From a virus, in the IMG/VR virus record IMGVR_UViG_3300042893_000793, positions 1-43,048 of that record: a stretch of 43,048 bases of DNA. The stretch is one strand, 5' to 3'. The notes below the pieces were generated by a model, which worked only from the letters and a program-made list of their open reading frames with translations, did no database searches and was not told the DNA's origin. The position numbers and the translations under genes were made by a program. Below are positions 27,631 through 35,996 of the stretch, one piece after another (position 1 is the stretch's first letter; each line of letters opens with the position of its first letter).

Positions 27631-28472
27631 CTACCGGCGCACTAATCTTTGCTTTTGATACCAAACACACACGCTATCTTGACATGGCAGCCTTCTGTGC
27701 TGAACGTGTTAAACAGTTTCTCGACATTCCGGTAGCAGTGGTCACAAACAATCCTGCTGCCAGCGATGAATCTGTGTTTAATCAAGTGATATATGCTGAT
27801 CCACTAGGTGAAAACTCACGCTGGTTTGGTGATATACAAGATCATGTACCTTGGCACAACAGCAATCGAGTAGATGCATACAATTTGTCGCCCTGGGATC
27901 AAACTCTAGTGTTAGACGCTGACTTTGTGGTCAATAGTGAAGATTTAAAAGCGGTTCTCGACAGCTCACAAGAGTTTATGTGCTTTCGATCGGCATTCAA
28001 TCTTGCTAGACCAGAGGAAGAATTTTTGAACACTTTTGGCACATACCGGTTTCCCATGTACTGGGCCACTGTGATGATGTTTCGCCGATCAAATACAGCA
28101 CAGTACATATTTGATGCCATGCAGATGATTCGTGAGAACTGGACACACTACAGAGATCTCTATCACATTGCACAGCCCACATACAGAAATGACTATGCAC
28201 TCAGTATAGCACTGGGTATTGTGAGTGGGCAAACACTAAAAGTAGATGCAATACCTTGGGGCATGCCCAGTGTGGTACCCGAAAACAAACTAACGTTTGA
28301 TAATGAAACGTTCTGGAATATTGAGTATCAAGATGCACAAGGCAAATGTAAAACAGTCTCAATTGTTGGACTGGACTTTCATGCCATGGGCAAAAGAGAT
28401 TTAGGAGTAATAGTTGAAACCCATAGAAGAACAAGGCTATGTGATACTAGCCTTGAACACGCCCCAAGTTGA
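27627..28472 (+). CDS. GT-A-like glycosyltransferase 1
   Basis: A 281-residue protein likely to transfer a sugar from a nucleotide donor. Residues 4-12 (GALIFAFDT) form the first strand. LDADFVV contains DAD at 97-99, the metal/nucleotide-binding DxD expected in GT-A folds, preceded by NRVDAYNLSPWDQT, an arrangement like GT8-type enzymes. An upstream GTG would extend the frame, but the ATG at 27627 overlaps the previous stop (ATGA), as elsewhere in this operon. It is homologous to the next gene over the N-terminal half. Soluble, no membrane anchor. Acceptor and sugar unknown. Confidence 0.72.
   Translation: MTTGALIFAFDTKHTRYLDMAAFCAERVKQFLDIPVAVVTNNPAASDESVFNQVIYADPLGENSRWFGDIQDHVPWHNSNRVDAYNLSPWDQTLVLDADFVVNSEDLKAVLDSSQEFMCFRSAFNLARPEEEFLNTFGTYRFPMYWATVMMFRRSNTAQYIFDAMQMIRENWTHYRDLYHIAQPTYRNDYALSIALGIVSGQTLKVDAIPWGMPSVVPENKLTFDNETFWNIEYQDAQGKCKTVSIVGLDFHAMGKRDLGVIVETHRRTRLCDTSLEHAPS
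28403..28407 (+). promoter_or_regulatory. Strong ribosome site fixing a TTG start
   Basis: AGGAG six bases before the TTG at 28414. No ATG in frame lies near. The site is inside the preceding gene. Confidence 0.7.
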
Positions 28473-29190
28473 CTACTTGGATTGTGCTAGAACACTGACA
28501 AAAACAATTAAACAGTGGAATCCTCACGCCAGTGTTTGTTTGATCACGGACAAGACTCATGCCAACGACCCACTGTACAATCACTATCGTGTGATTGACA
28601 ATGTTGACCGCGATAACTTGTATGCAAACGACTGGCAAGTGTTTTTTAATTCGCCATATCGTGAAACCATCAAGCTAGAAGCAGACATGATGATTGCCAG
28701 TTCAATTGATCACTGGTGGACTATGTTTAGACACAGAAACGTTGTGATTAGCACAGGCTGTAGAAACTGGCGCGATGAAGTTAGTACAGCAAGACACTAT
28801 CGCAAGGTGTTTGATGCTAACCACTTATCAGATGTGTACAACGCTATTACCTATTGGCGGCTGAGTGAAACAGCACGTGACTTTTTTGTGTTAGTGCGTG
28901 ACATATTTGCCAACTGGACAGAGTTTAAAAAGTTGATTAAATTTCCCGAAGATGTGCCCAGCACTGATCTTGTGTATGCAATGGCAGCAGACATAATTGG
29001 TAGAGAACTAGTGACCATGCCATTTGCAACATACCCACGGATTGTGCATATGAAACAAGCACATGCTGGTACAAAGACACAGCAATGGACCAACGAACTG
29101 GTGTGGGAAATGGATCCCATGCGTATACAGACTCAAGCACAATGGGGTGCGTTCCACTATCATGCAAAGGACTGGCGTCATGACACCTGA
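28414..29190 (+). CDS. GT-A-like glycosyltransferase 2, TTG start
   Basis: A 258-residue paralogue of the preceding enzyme: GYVILALNTPQVDYLDCART aligns with GALIFAFDTKHTRYLDMAAF, and KLEADMMI (EAD at 89-91) replaces LDADFVV. The first acidic residue of DxD is thus Glu, which may still bind metal. Start chosen at TTG 28414 because of the AGGAG site six bases upstream; the gene overlaps its predecessor by 59 bp, the longest overlap in the window. Other motifs: AITYWRLSETARDFF and DLVYAMAADIIG. Probably acts in series with glycosyltransferase 1 on the same glycan. Substrate unknown. Confidence 0.68.
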   Translation: MKPIEEQGYVILALNTPQVDYLDCARTLTKTIKQWNPHASVCLITDKTHANDPLYNHYRVIDNVDRDNLYANDWQVFFNSPYRETIKLEADMMIASSIDHWWTMFRHRNVVISTGCRNWRDEVSTARHYRKVFDANHLSDVYNAITYWRLSETARDFFVLVRDIFANWTEFKKLIKFPEDVPSTDLVYAMAADIIGRELVTMPFATYPRIVHMKQAHAGTKTQQWTNELVWEMDPMRIQTQAQWGAFHYHAKDWRHDT

Positions 29191-29515
29191 AGAGTTTTGG
29201 AATATTTTACATTCTGCGCCCGAGCCGTTACCAGTATTCTATCGCTTGTATTACAATGATGCAGGCGAACCTGTTTGTTACAGCATGGAACACCTGCTAG
29301 GTAATTACATTGACATTGACGCTGAAACATTTGGCCTAGCACCTGCCAACGTGCGTGTGGTAGACCGCAAGCTCAAATACATTACTGTACGCACATCAGA
29401 CAAACTTGTGCCCGGCAACACAGGTACACCATGCCACCCGCAAAATGTTGCGGTCGTAGTCACTCAACACGGAACACATTGGAGCAAACAAACACATGGC
29501 CTTGAATCAAATTGA
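29180..29515 (+). CDS. Unrecognised 111-residue protein in glycan operon
   Basis: Start placed at ATG 29180 (MTPEEFWNILHSAPEPLPVF); the frame is open further upstream but that part reads like a shadow of the glycosyltransferase. Visible features are FYRLYYNDAGEPVCYSMEHL, YIDIDAETFGLAPANVRVVD and a histidine-rich end (THWSKQTHGLESN). No known catalytic motif is evident. It overlaps the genes on both sides by 11 and 20 bp, so translation is coupled. Small size and placement between glycosyltransferases suggest an accessory or sugar-binding role, which is inference only. Confidence 0.68.
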   Translation: MTPEEFWNILHSAPEPLPVFYRLYYNDAGEPVCYSMEHLLGNYIDIDAETFGLAPANVRVVDRKLKYITVRTSDKLVPGNTGTPCHPQNVAVVVTQHGTHWSKQTHGLESN

Positions 29516-30428
29516 CATAGCAGACCTAGACTGCATATACTTGACGTATGATGAACCACAACGAGAAGAATTTTGGATCAAGATTAGGAATATGGTGCCT
29601 TGGGCACGAAGGGTGGACGGTGTTCTGGGGAGCGATGCGGCTCACAAAGCGGCAGCCCAAGCGAGTGGTACGGATAGATTCATTCTCATCGATGGCGACA
29701 ATCTCCCCGATCCGGCGTTCTTTAATCAAACACTTGTTTTTCCTAGCAAAGAATATGAGAGTGCTGTGTTCCGGTGGCGGGCACGTAACCATATCAATGG
29801 ACTGATGTATGGCAATGGTGGCCTGAGTTCATGGACCAAGGAACATGTGCAGAACATGCGTACACACGAAGCCACAGACGGCACAGCAGAAACACAAGTG
29901 GAATTTTGTTTTGATCCCTTATACTGGCCCATGTATGACTGCTATTCAACCACATACCCTAATCAATCCCCATTCCATGCGTGGCGTGCAGGCTTTCGTG
30001 AAGGCGTTAAAATGTGCTTGGATCGTGGACGCAAGCCTACTACAGCAGAGTTCCAGGACCGAGTGCATCAACGCAACTTGGATCATCTAACCATTTGGCA
30101 CAATGTGGGTGCTGATGTGGAACACGGCTATTGGGCCATGGCTGGCGCACGCCAAGGCACGTATATGACCATGCTTACTGCCTGGGATCATACTCTAGTG
30201 CAGAACTTTGAAGCCTTGGCTGAACTGTGGCGAACAGTTGAAACTTCGGAGCCTAGACTGCTTGCTGGACGACTGGCAGAAGAATTACACACACAATTGG
30301 GCTTGCCCATGATTGTGATGGAAGCAGAACAAAGTGAATTCTTCAAGAAGCACTACAGATCTAATTGGCACAATTGTGGCATTATGACACGTGAAATTGA
30401 TGTTATTAGGCAGCAAGAAGGTTGGTAA
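29496..30428 (+). CDS. GT-A-like glycosyltransferase 3
   Basis: A 310-residue protein with the strand-loop RFILIDGDNLPDPAFF; DGD at 66-68 is a DxD-type metal site, and FRWRARNHINGLMYGNGGLS follows at about 92-111, a pattern seen in glycosyltransferase-like proteins of marine phages. FCFDPLYWPMYDCYSTTYPN and a histidine/tryptophan-rich segment near 200 (HLTIWHNVGADVEHGYWAM) make up the rest. GGAG 11 bases upstream supports the ATG at 29496. It overlaps the next gene by one base. It differs from glycosyltransferases 1 and 2 in motif order and is probably a separate family. Confidence 0.68.
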   Translation: MALNQIDIADLDCIYLTYDEPQREEFWIKIRNMVPWARRVDGVLGSDAAHKAAAQASGTDRFILIDGDNLPDPAFFNQTLVFPSKEYESAVFRWRARNHINGLMYGNGGLSSWTKEHVQNMRTHEATDGTAETQVEFCFDPLYWPMYDCYSTTYPNQSPFHAWRAGFREGVKMCLDRGRKPTTAEFQDRVHQRNLDHLTIWHNVGADVEHGYWAMAGARQGTYMTMLTAWDHTLVQNFEALAELWRTVETSEPRLLAGRLAEELHTQLGLPMIVMEAEQSEFFKKHYRSNWHNCGIMTREIDVIRQQEGW

Positions 30429-30997
30429 TGGAAAAGAAACTGTTGTTAGATGGATGCAGTTTTACATATGGCCTTGGCTTGAAAAAAGAAGAAACCTTAG
30501 AACAGCACTTCATTGAAAATGGTTATCAAGTGTTGAATTTATCTCGACCGGGCAAAAGCAATCATGCCATTGCGTTAGATGTTTATAATCACATTGATGA
30601 AGTTGATGTTGTTGTAGTGGGCTGGACATACAGCTCACGCTGGCATTTAAAATATCACGGCGACAACATTGATTTGTTAGCCACACGACTGCAAATAGAA
30701 TTACCTTACACCATTGATAGTGGTGCAATTGAGCAAAGCTATCAAGACCTGCATCGATCGTTGTATAGTTTGTTTGATTCAACACATTGGGATCAGACCA
30801 GCGACATGCTAGTAGATACCACACATGCATTGGCACAGCAAAAATCAACTGTTTTTTTCAGTTGGGAGCCAAGAGATACACAATGTTCTTTATATTATCC
30901 CCATATACCAGTATCGCTTCGTTTGCCTTGCGGGCATCTCAATGCTGATGGAACCACATACTTGTTTGACAACTTAACTGCAAAATTAACCCAATGA
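30428..30997 (+). CDS. SGNH-hydrolase-like protein 1 (GCS variant)
   Basis: A 189-residue SGNH/GDSL-like protein; relatives are esterases or acetyl-transfer enzymes acting on glycans. Block I reads LLLDGCSFTYG, with candidate nucleophile Ser11 but Cys in place of the usual Asp. Block II is RPGKSNHA, block III VVVGWTYSSRW, and CGHLNADGTTYLFDNL near the end supplies His170. The Asp three residues before the catalytic His (DxxH) is missing. AGAAGG at 30416-30421 supports the ATG at 30428. It shares block layout with the protein at 42121. It could be a degenerate binding protein instead of an active hydrolase. Confidence 0.65.
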   Translation: MEKKLLLDGCSFTYGLGLKKEETLEQHFIENGYQVLNLSRPGKSNHAIALDVYNHIDEVDVVVVGWTYSSRWHLKYHGDNIDLLATRLQIELPYTIDSGAIEQSYQDLHRSLYSLFDSTHWDQTSDMLVDTTHALAQQKSTVFFSWEPRDTQCSLYYPHIPVSLRLPCGHLNADGTTYLFDNLTAKLTQ

Positions 30998-32376
30998 CCA
31001 AAGGCGATCAAAGCAAATTTATGAGCTCTGCAGAGCAGATGAAACAGGATCTAGGACCTGCACTATGCCTTGCCAAATGGAAACAGGTCAGTTTGCACTT
31101 GCCCACAGGACTCAATAACTCCTGTTACCATCCGCCACTGCACAAGATACCTGTAGAAAATCTTGCCACAGACCCAGGATCCTTGCACAACACGCCGCAC
31201 AAGAAAGCGCAACGTGTACTGATGTTACGGAACGAAAAGCCCTCTGAGTGTCAGTATTGTTGGAATATGGAAGCGGAAAACAAACTGAGTGACAGACACT
31301 ATCGTTCAGGCGAGCCGTGGGCGGCTGTGGACTTTGAACGCATAAAGAATTCAACAGGAGAAGAAAATGACGTTATCCCTAGCTACGTTGAGGTTAATTT
31401 TAATAATGTGTGTAATCTCATGTGCAGTTATTGTAGTCCGCAATTCTCTAGCAGCTGGCAACAAGAAGTGGATCGATCAGGCGGCTACCCTACTGCTCGT
31501 GTTCACAATGATCCTGGGCATTTTGTTGGAGATCGCAGGGTACTTCCGGCTAGAGAGCATAACCCTTATGTAGATGCATTCTGGGCGTGGTGGCCCACAC
31601 TGTATCCAGAACTCATACACTTCCGCATGACTGGCGGCGAGCCTTTACTGGACAAGAATACCTACAGAGTGTTTGATCATGTATTAGCTAACCCCAGCCC
31701 CAAACTGCATTTAAATGTTACATCAAACTTTTCAGTAGATGAAAAGTCATGGCAGAAGTATCTCGGCTATGTAAAACAACTGTGTGACGGCCGCATAGAA
31801 CACTTCATGCAGTATGTGAGTCTAGACGGCTGGGGCTCTCAAGCAGAATACATGCGTCACGGCATGGACTTTGATTTGTTATGGGATAGAGTAAATCAAT
31901 TCCTAACTGAAGTGCCTAGTTACAATAGCTTAACATTTATTGTTACTATGAACAACTTGAGTGTGACCAGCTTGGAAAACTTGTTTGCTGGCATCTTGGG
32001 CCTGCGTAACACATACTCTAAGACCTATCAGCGTGTGTGGTTTGATACACCTGTGTTACGCGAACCTGCTTGGCAGAGCTTGCAGATTCTGCCCGAAGCC
32101 TATGCTGATCGGCTGGACCACTTGTGGGCTTGGATGATACGCCAAAGCGAAACACCCGACGATCCATTTCACGGATTTAAAGACTACGAAATAGCACGTT
32201 TAGATAGAGACATTGCGTGGATGCGAGCAGGCCAAAGTCAAGATCATTCCCAAGCAAAGGCAGACTTTTATAGATTCTTTCAAGAACACGACCGCCGCAG
32301 AGGCACTGACTTTCTAAAGACCTTTCCTGAAATGAAATCTTGGTGGGCAGAATGTGAATATTGGAGTCACCGTTAA
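30994..32376 (+). CDS. Radical SAM enzyme 1 with N-terminal twitch-type Cys module
   Basis: A 460-residue radical SAM protein. The [4Fe-4S]/SAM motif CNLMCSYC is at 140-147 (Cys140, 144, 147) and MTGGEPLL at 212-219 binds the SAM amino group. Upstream lie Cys25, Cys44, Cys86 and Cys89, the last two in CQYCW, matching an auxiliary-cluster (twitch) module placed before the barrel. The Cys44 context SCYHPPLH is histidine-rich and shared with the enzyme at 33416. SLDGWGSQAEYMRHG at about 276-290 is conserved across the set. The C-terminus has DRRRGTDFLKTFPEM. Such enzymes generate a 5'-deoxyadenosyl radical to modify sugars, peptides or other substrates; substrate unknown. Needs iron-sulphur maturation by the host. 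Confidence 0.88.
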   Translation: MTKGDQSKFMSSAEQMKQDLGPALCLAKWKQVSLHLPTGLNNSCYHPPLHKIPVENLATDPGSLHNTPHKKAQRVLMLRNEKPSECQYCWNMEAENKLSDRHYRSGEPWAAVDFERIKNSTGEENDVIPSYVEVNFNNVCNLMCSYCSPQFSSSWQQEVDRSGGYPTARVHNDPGHFVGDRRVLPAREHNPYVDAFWAWWPTLYPELIHFRMTGGEPLLDKNTYRVFDHVLANPSPKLHLNVTSNFSVDEKSWQKYLGYVKQLCDGRIEHFMQYVSLDGWGSQAEYMRHGMDFDLLWDRVNQFLTEVPSYNSLTFIVTMNNLSVTSLENLFAGILGLRNTYSKTYQRVWFDTPVLREPAWQSLQILPEAYADRLDHLWAWMIRQSETPDDPFHGFKDYEIARLDRDIAWMRAGQSQDHSQAKADFYRFFQEHDRRRGTDFLKTFPEMKSWWAECEYWSHR

Positions 32377-33419
32377 TGTTTTATCTTGACGCTTGCACTG
32401 AGCTCACTGAGTTCTTGCACCCTTATGCTGATGAACTGTATTATGAATTTGAAAAACTTCCAGTGGTGCCCGGAGCCACTTATTTGATAGGCCGCGAGCA
32501 ACTGCGGCTCAATGGGCATCGCGTGAGAAGCATGTGCGAGCAATGCCAAATTATATTTGCCAATCCTGCAGAAGGTTCAGAAACTTTGTTATGGCATTTA
32601 AGAAAATATGGCATTGAAGATCTAGTGCTGGATGGCCGAGTTCAACTGATAGGTGGTGGCCGCATGCCTCCCGAATACAATTGCATGCTGTTTGAACATT
32701 TTCTAACTCAACCGTTTAGATATGAAGAAAATAAAGAAGCCTGTAAACGCACACCTGAAATCTTTTCTAAAACTGCTAAACCCTATTCTTTTTTGTGCCT
32801 AAATGGTCGCGGTCGCCCACATAGATGTGCTATACTAAACCAGCTGGAGCAATTGGGCCTACTTGATGGTGCTCTTTGGACCAACCTTGATGATTATCTA
32901 AGGCCAATTCGACTGTTACCTTCCTATTATGAAGTTGATAGATATCACGGCACTACTGTAGAAACAGGTTATGTAAAAGCACAATTATTCAATAACGAAT
33001 GGGGAGAAATTTACATTAAACCTGAACCATATATTGACACTTATTTTTCAGTAGTTACAGAAACTGTTTATAACTATCCTTGGAGTTTGTTTTCAGAAAA
33101 AATGTGCAAACCACTTGCTATTGGACACCCGTTTATTGCAGTGGCCAATTACGGATTCTATCGTGATCTTCGTGACCTTGGATTTCAAACGTTTCACAGT
33201 TTGATTGATGAAACATTTGATCAGTTAGATAACAACCAGGATCGTATGGATCGTGTGATAAACTCTATTAAAGACTTGTGCAGTCAAGATCTTGGGGCTT
33301 TTATCCAGGCCGCAGAACCCATTTGTAAATACAATCAACAGCATCTTCAAGAGTTTGCTCAACAGCACATGGACGAGTTGCCTGCAAGATTCTTTCAATT
33401 TATCAACTCATCCACATGA
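32376..33419 (+). CDS. Glycosyltransferase-like protein 4 (SEK..KPL family)
   Basis: A 347-residue protein. ATG 32376 overlaps the previous stop (TAATG); a TTG at 32361 would add five residues. The C-terminal half carries YFSVVTETVYNYPW, then FSEKMCKPLAIGHPFIAV (239-256) and LRDLGFQTF with DETFDQLDN, a layout found in nucleotide-sugar-dependent transferases where Glu/Lys of SEK contact the donor (GT10-like fucosyltransferases have a comparable SEK motif). Residues 135-152 (KPYSFLCLNGRGRPHR) may be the acceptor-side loop. It lies between radical SAM enzymes 1 and 2. The same C-terminal motif recurs in the gene at 37194. Sugar and acceptor unknown. Confidence 0.62.
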   Translation: MFYLDACTELTEFLHPYADELYYEFEKLPVVPGATYLIGREQLRLNGHRVRSMCEQCQIIFANPAEGSETLLWHLRKYGIEDLVLDGRVQLIGGGRMPPEYNCMLFEHFLTQPFRYEENKEACKRTPEIFSKTAKPYSFLCLNGRGRPHRCAILNQLEQLGLLDGALWTNLDDYLRPIRLLPSYYEVDRYHGTTVETGYVKAQLFNNEWGEIYIKPEPYIDTYFSVVTETVYNYPWSLFSEKMCKPLAIGHPFIAVANYGFYRDLRDLGFQTFHSLIDETFDQLDNNQDRMDRVINSIKDLCSQDLGAFIQAAEPICKYNQQHLQEFAQQHMDELPARFFQFINSST

Positions 33420-34747
33420 ACGATTTAGATTTTAAACACACAGTACTAGACAATCTCTCAGCCAGTTTTTGTGCAGCAAAATGGTATAACGCAACCATCT
33501 GGTTAGGAAGTGGACAGACCACAAGCTGTCATCACCCGCCAGCCCATTTGATCGACAGTGATAAAGTCAGCATCAACCCTCGGCTATTGCACAATACTGA
33601 TCAAAAGAAAGAAGATCGTCGCAAGATGATCAACGGGGAGCGTCCCCCTGGCTGCGAGTATTGTTGGAAAATTGAAGACATGGGCCGCGATGCCATTTCA
33701 GACCGTGTGTATAAATCACGGATATATCCTATAGAGGCATTAGATGAAGCTAGAAATACACCATATACCAAAGACGTCAACCTCCGTACACTTGAGATCG
33801 CTTTTGATCGTACTTGTCAGTTTGCTTGTAGTTATTGCAATCCCGCTTTTAGCAGTACTTGGGTACGCGATATCAAACGGAATGGACCATATACCCAATT
33901 GGTATCCGATGGTAGGAACCATTTTACTCACGCCCATGATAGCGCACAATTATATGAGTATGGAGAAAGCAATCCATACATTGATGCATTTTTTAAGTGG
34001 TGGGAATCGGATCTACATCGAACCCTGCAAGAGCTCAGAATCACCGGTGGTGAGCCCCTCATGTCAGGACATACTTGGAAGCTCATTGACTGGTTTAAAA
34101 CAAATTCGGGTAAGAGTTCAACACGCCTGGCTATCAATAGCAACTTAGGCACAGACGTCGACATTGACCGCTTGCTGTCCAGCACAAAAGGCATGGCAAT
34201 TGACATATACACTTCAAACGAAGCTGTAGGCACTCAAGCAGAATACATACGCGATGGCTTGGTCTGGGCGGACTGGATGCACAATGTAGAACGCTTGTTA
34301 AGTTCCAAGCAGTTCCGCGGCATACATGTGATGTGTACCATTAATGCACTGTGCTTGGATAGCCTAGATCAATTGCTAGACCGCATAGTGAAATGGAAGC
34401 TGGAGTATGGACGTGATGCTATATCATTTACATTAAACATATTGCGCTTTCCATCATTTCAATCGCCATTGGTGCTGCCTGATAATATACGCACTCGCTA
34501 TAGAGATCGATTGGCTAACTTCATGGTGCGACACAAAGGTTATTCTTACTTGCACGAACACGAAATCAATCATCTACAAAGATTAATTGATTATTTAGAC
34601 GTAGTGAAAACTCCGCACTCAGACGCATTTGATCGGCCCAAGCTGTTGAATGATTTTAAACAGTTCTTCTCACAGTACGACCAGCGCCGTGACAAAGTCT
34701 TTGTCACAGCATTTCCCGAATTAAAAGAATGGTACGATGAGCTATAA
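33416..34747 (+). CDS. Radical SAM enzyme 2 with N-terminal twitch-type Cys module
   Basis: A 443-residue enzyme closest within the window to radical SAM enzyme 1. The cluster motif CQFACSYC is at 134-141 and ITGGEPLM at 209-216. The N-terminal module has Cys19, Cys38 (in TTSCHHPPAH), Cys80 and Cys83 (CEYCW). GTQAEYIRDG near 239 matches the GSQAEYMRHG of enzyme 1, but the preceding SLDG found in the others is replaced (IDIYTSNEAV), hinting at a different active-site floor. The C-terminus ends KVFVTAFPELKEWYDEL, as in enzyme 1. Both pairs of termini overlap neighbours (ATGA; 11 bp). Enzymes 1 and 2 probably arose by duplication around the transferase between them. Confidence 0.87.
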   Translation: MNDLDFKHTVLDNLSASFCAAKWYNATIWLGSGQTTSCHHPPAHLIDSDKVSINPRLLHNTDQKKEDRRKMINGERPPGCEYCWKIEDMGRDAISDRVYKSRIYPIEALDEARNTPYTKDVNLRTLEIAFDRTCQFACSYCNPAFSSTWVRDIKRNGPYTQLVSDGRNHFTHAHDSAQLYEYGESNPYIDAFFKWWESDLHRTLQELRITGGEPLMSGHTWKLIDWFKTNSGKSSTRLAINSNLGTDVDIDRLLSSTKGMAIDIYTSNEAVGTQAEYIRDGLVWADWMHNVERLLSSKQFRGIHVMCTINALCLDSLDQLLDRIVKWKLEYGRDAISFTLNILRFPSFQSPLVLPDNIRTRYRDRLANFMVRHKGYSYLHEHEINHLQRLIDYLDVVKTPHSDAFDRPKLLNDFKQFFSQYDQRRDKVFVTAFPELKEWYDEL

Positions 34748-35996
34748 TTACAACTCAACTGATCTAGTAAGACCCACAGAATTAACAGAACGTGAAGAAT
34801 TCTTATTAAAAGAGTCTAAGACATTTTGCATTTATCCGTGGATACACTTGCATGCTTATCCCACAGGCGAAGCATATCCCTGCTGTCACGCTGAAATGAA
34901 GCCCGGAGTGGTGGGTAATTGCCGCACAAATACCTTAGAAGAAATATGGACAGGCAAGCCCATGCAGCGACTACGTGCAGATATGTTGAACGAAACCCCA
35001 CATGCTGCTTGCACACGCTGTTATGAGCAAGAAGAATCAGGATTCTTTTCCGGACGTAAATCAGCTAACAAGCATCACGGGCATCACATAAAGAAGCTGG
35101 ATCAAAATCCTTTTGAAATGACCTACTGGGACATTCGTTTCTCAAACCTATGCAACTTAAAATGCCGTAGCTGTGGGCATATCTTTAGTTCACAATGGTA
35201 TCAAGATCAAGCCAAGTTGGCAGGCGGTGACTGGAAAGCTCACAACTCAGTGCTAAACTACGCAGGGCGCACAGAAACAGACATGTGGGAACAGCTAGAG
35301 CCTCATTTGGACTATGTAGAACAAATCTACTTTGCAGGCGGCGAACCCTTGTTGATGGAAGAACACTACCGTATTCTGGAAGAACTAGTAAAGCGCGAGC
35401 GCTTTGATGTCAGACTGATATACAACACAAACTTTACACATACTGATTTAAAGGGCCGTTCAGTATTTGAATATTGGAAACAGTTTGCGAGTGTAGCAGT
35501 GGGCGCCAGTTTAGATGATCAACATGATCGTGCGGCCTATATACGAAAAGGAACTGATTGGCATCAAGTTATAGCCAATCGCGCCAAAATGATTCACGTG
35601 TGTCCCAATGTAGACTTTTATATTTCGCCCACACTTAGTATTATGAATGCAATGACATTGCCTGATTTTCATCAGCAATGGACAGAAGTGGGATTGATTC
35701 GAGCACAAGATCTAAATGTGAACATCTTGCAAGATCCTGCACACTATAGAATAGACATTGCTCCTGCGGCGTACAAACAACAGTTAACAGCAAAGTATCG
35801 CAAGCACATTGAATGGTTGCGCGATCAAGACCCCTTAGGTCGTGCCACACAAGGCTTTGAATCAGCCATTACATTTATGATGGCCACAGACAACACACAC
35901 TTGATTGATACATTCTGGCGCAAAACACATGAGCTTGATGTGATAAGAAATGAAAACATATTGGACACAATCCCAGAATTACAGGCACTAAAATGA
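34737..35996 (+). CDS. Radical SAM enzyme 3 with N-terminal twitch-type Cys module
   Basis: A 419-residue enzyme. CNLKCRSC is at 139-146, followed by GHIFSSQW, and FAGGEPLL at 199-206. The N-terminal module is FCIYPWIHLHAYPTGEAYPC: Cys31, then Cys49-Cys50, then CTRC at 92-95, the typical spacing of this group. WDIRFSNLCN just before the cluster motif is shared with enzyme 5. ASLDDQHDRAAYIRKG near 253-268 aligns with the SLDG region of enzyme 1. It overlaps its neighbours by 11 bp and by ATGA. Catalyses an unknown radical modification, plausibly on a nucleotide sugar or glycan given the operon. Confidence 0.88.
   Translation: MSYNYNSTDLVRPTELTEREEFLLKESKTFCIYPWIHLHAYPTGEAYPCCHAEMKPGVVGNCRTNTLEEIWTGKPMQRLRADMLNETPHAACTRCYEQEESGFFSGRKSANKHHGHHIKKLDQNPFEMTYWDIRFSNLCNLKCRSCGHIFSSQWYQDQAKLAGGDWKAHNSVLNYAGRTETDMWEQLEPHLDYVEQIYFAGGEPLLMEEHYRILEELVKRERFDVRLIYNTNFTHTDLKGRSVFEYWKQFASVAVGASLDDQHDRAAYIRKGTDWHQVIANRAKMIHVCPNVDFYISPTLSIMNAMTLPDFHQQWTEVGLIRAQDLNVNILQDPAHYRIDIAPAAYKQQLTAKYRKHIEWLRDQDPLGRATQGFESAITFMMATDNTHLIDTFWRKTHELDVIRNENILDTIPELQALK

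Noticed and set aside
29063-29179. Longer version of the 111-residue protein
   Set aside because: The extra 39 residues overlap the glycosyltransferase coding end and look like a shadow; ATG 29180 gives the usual short overlap.
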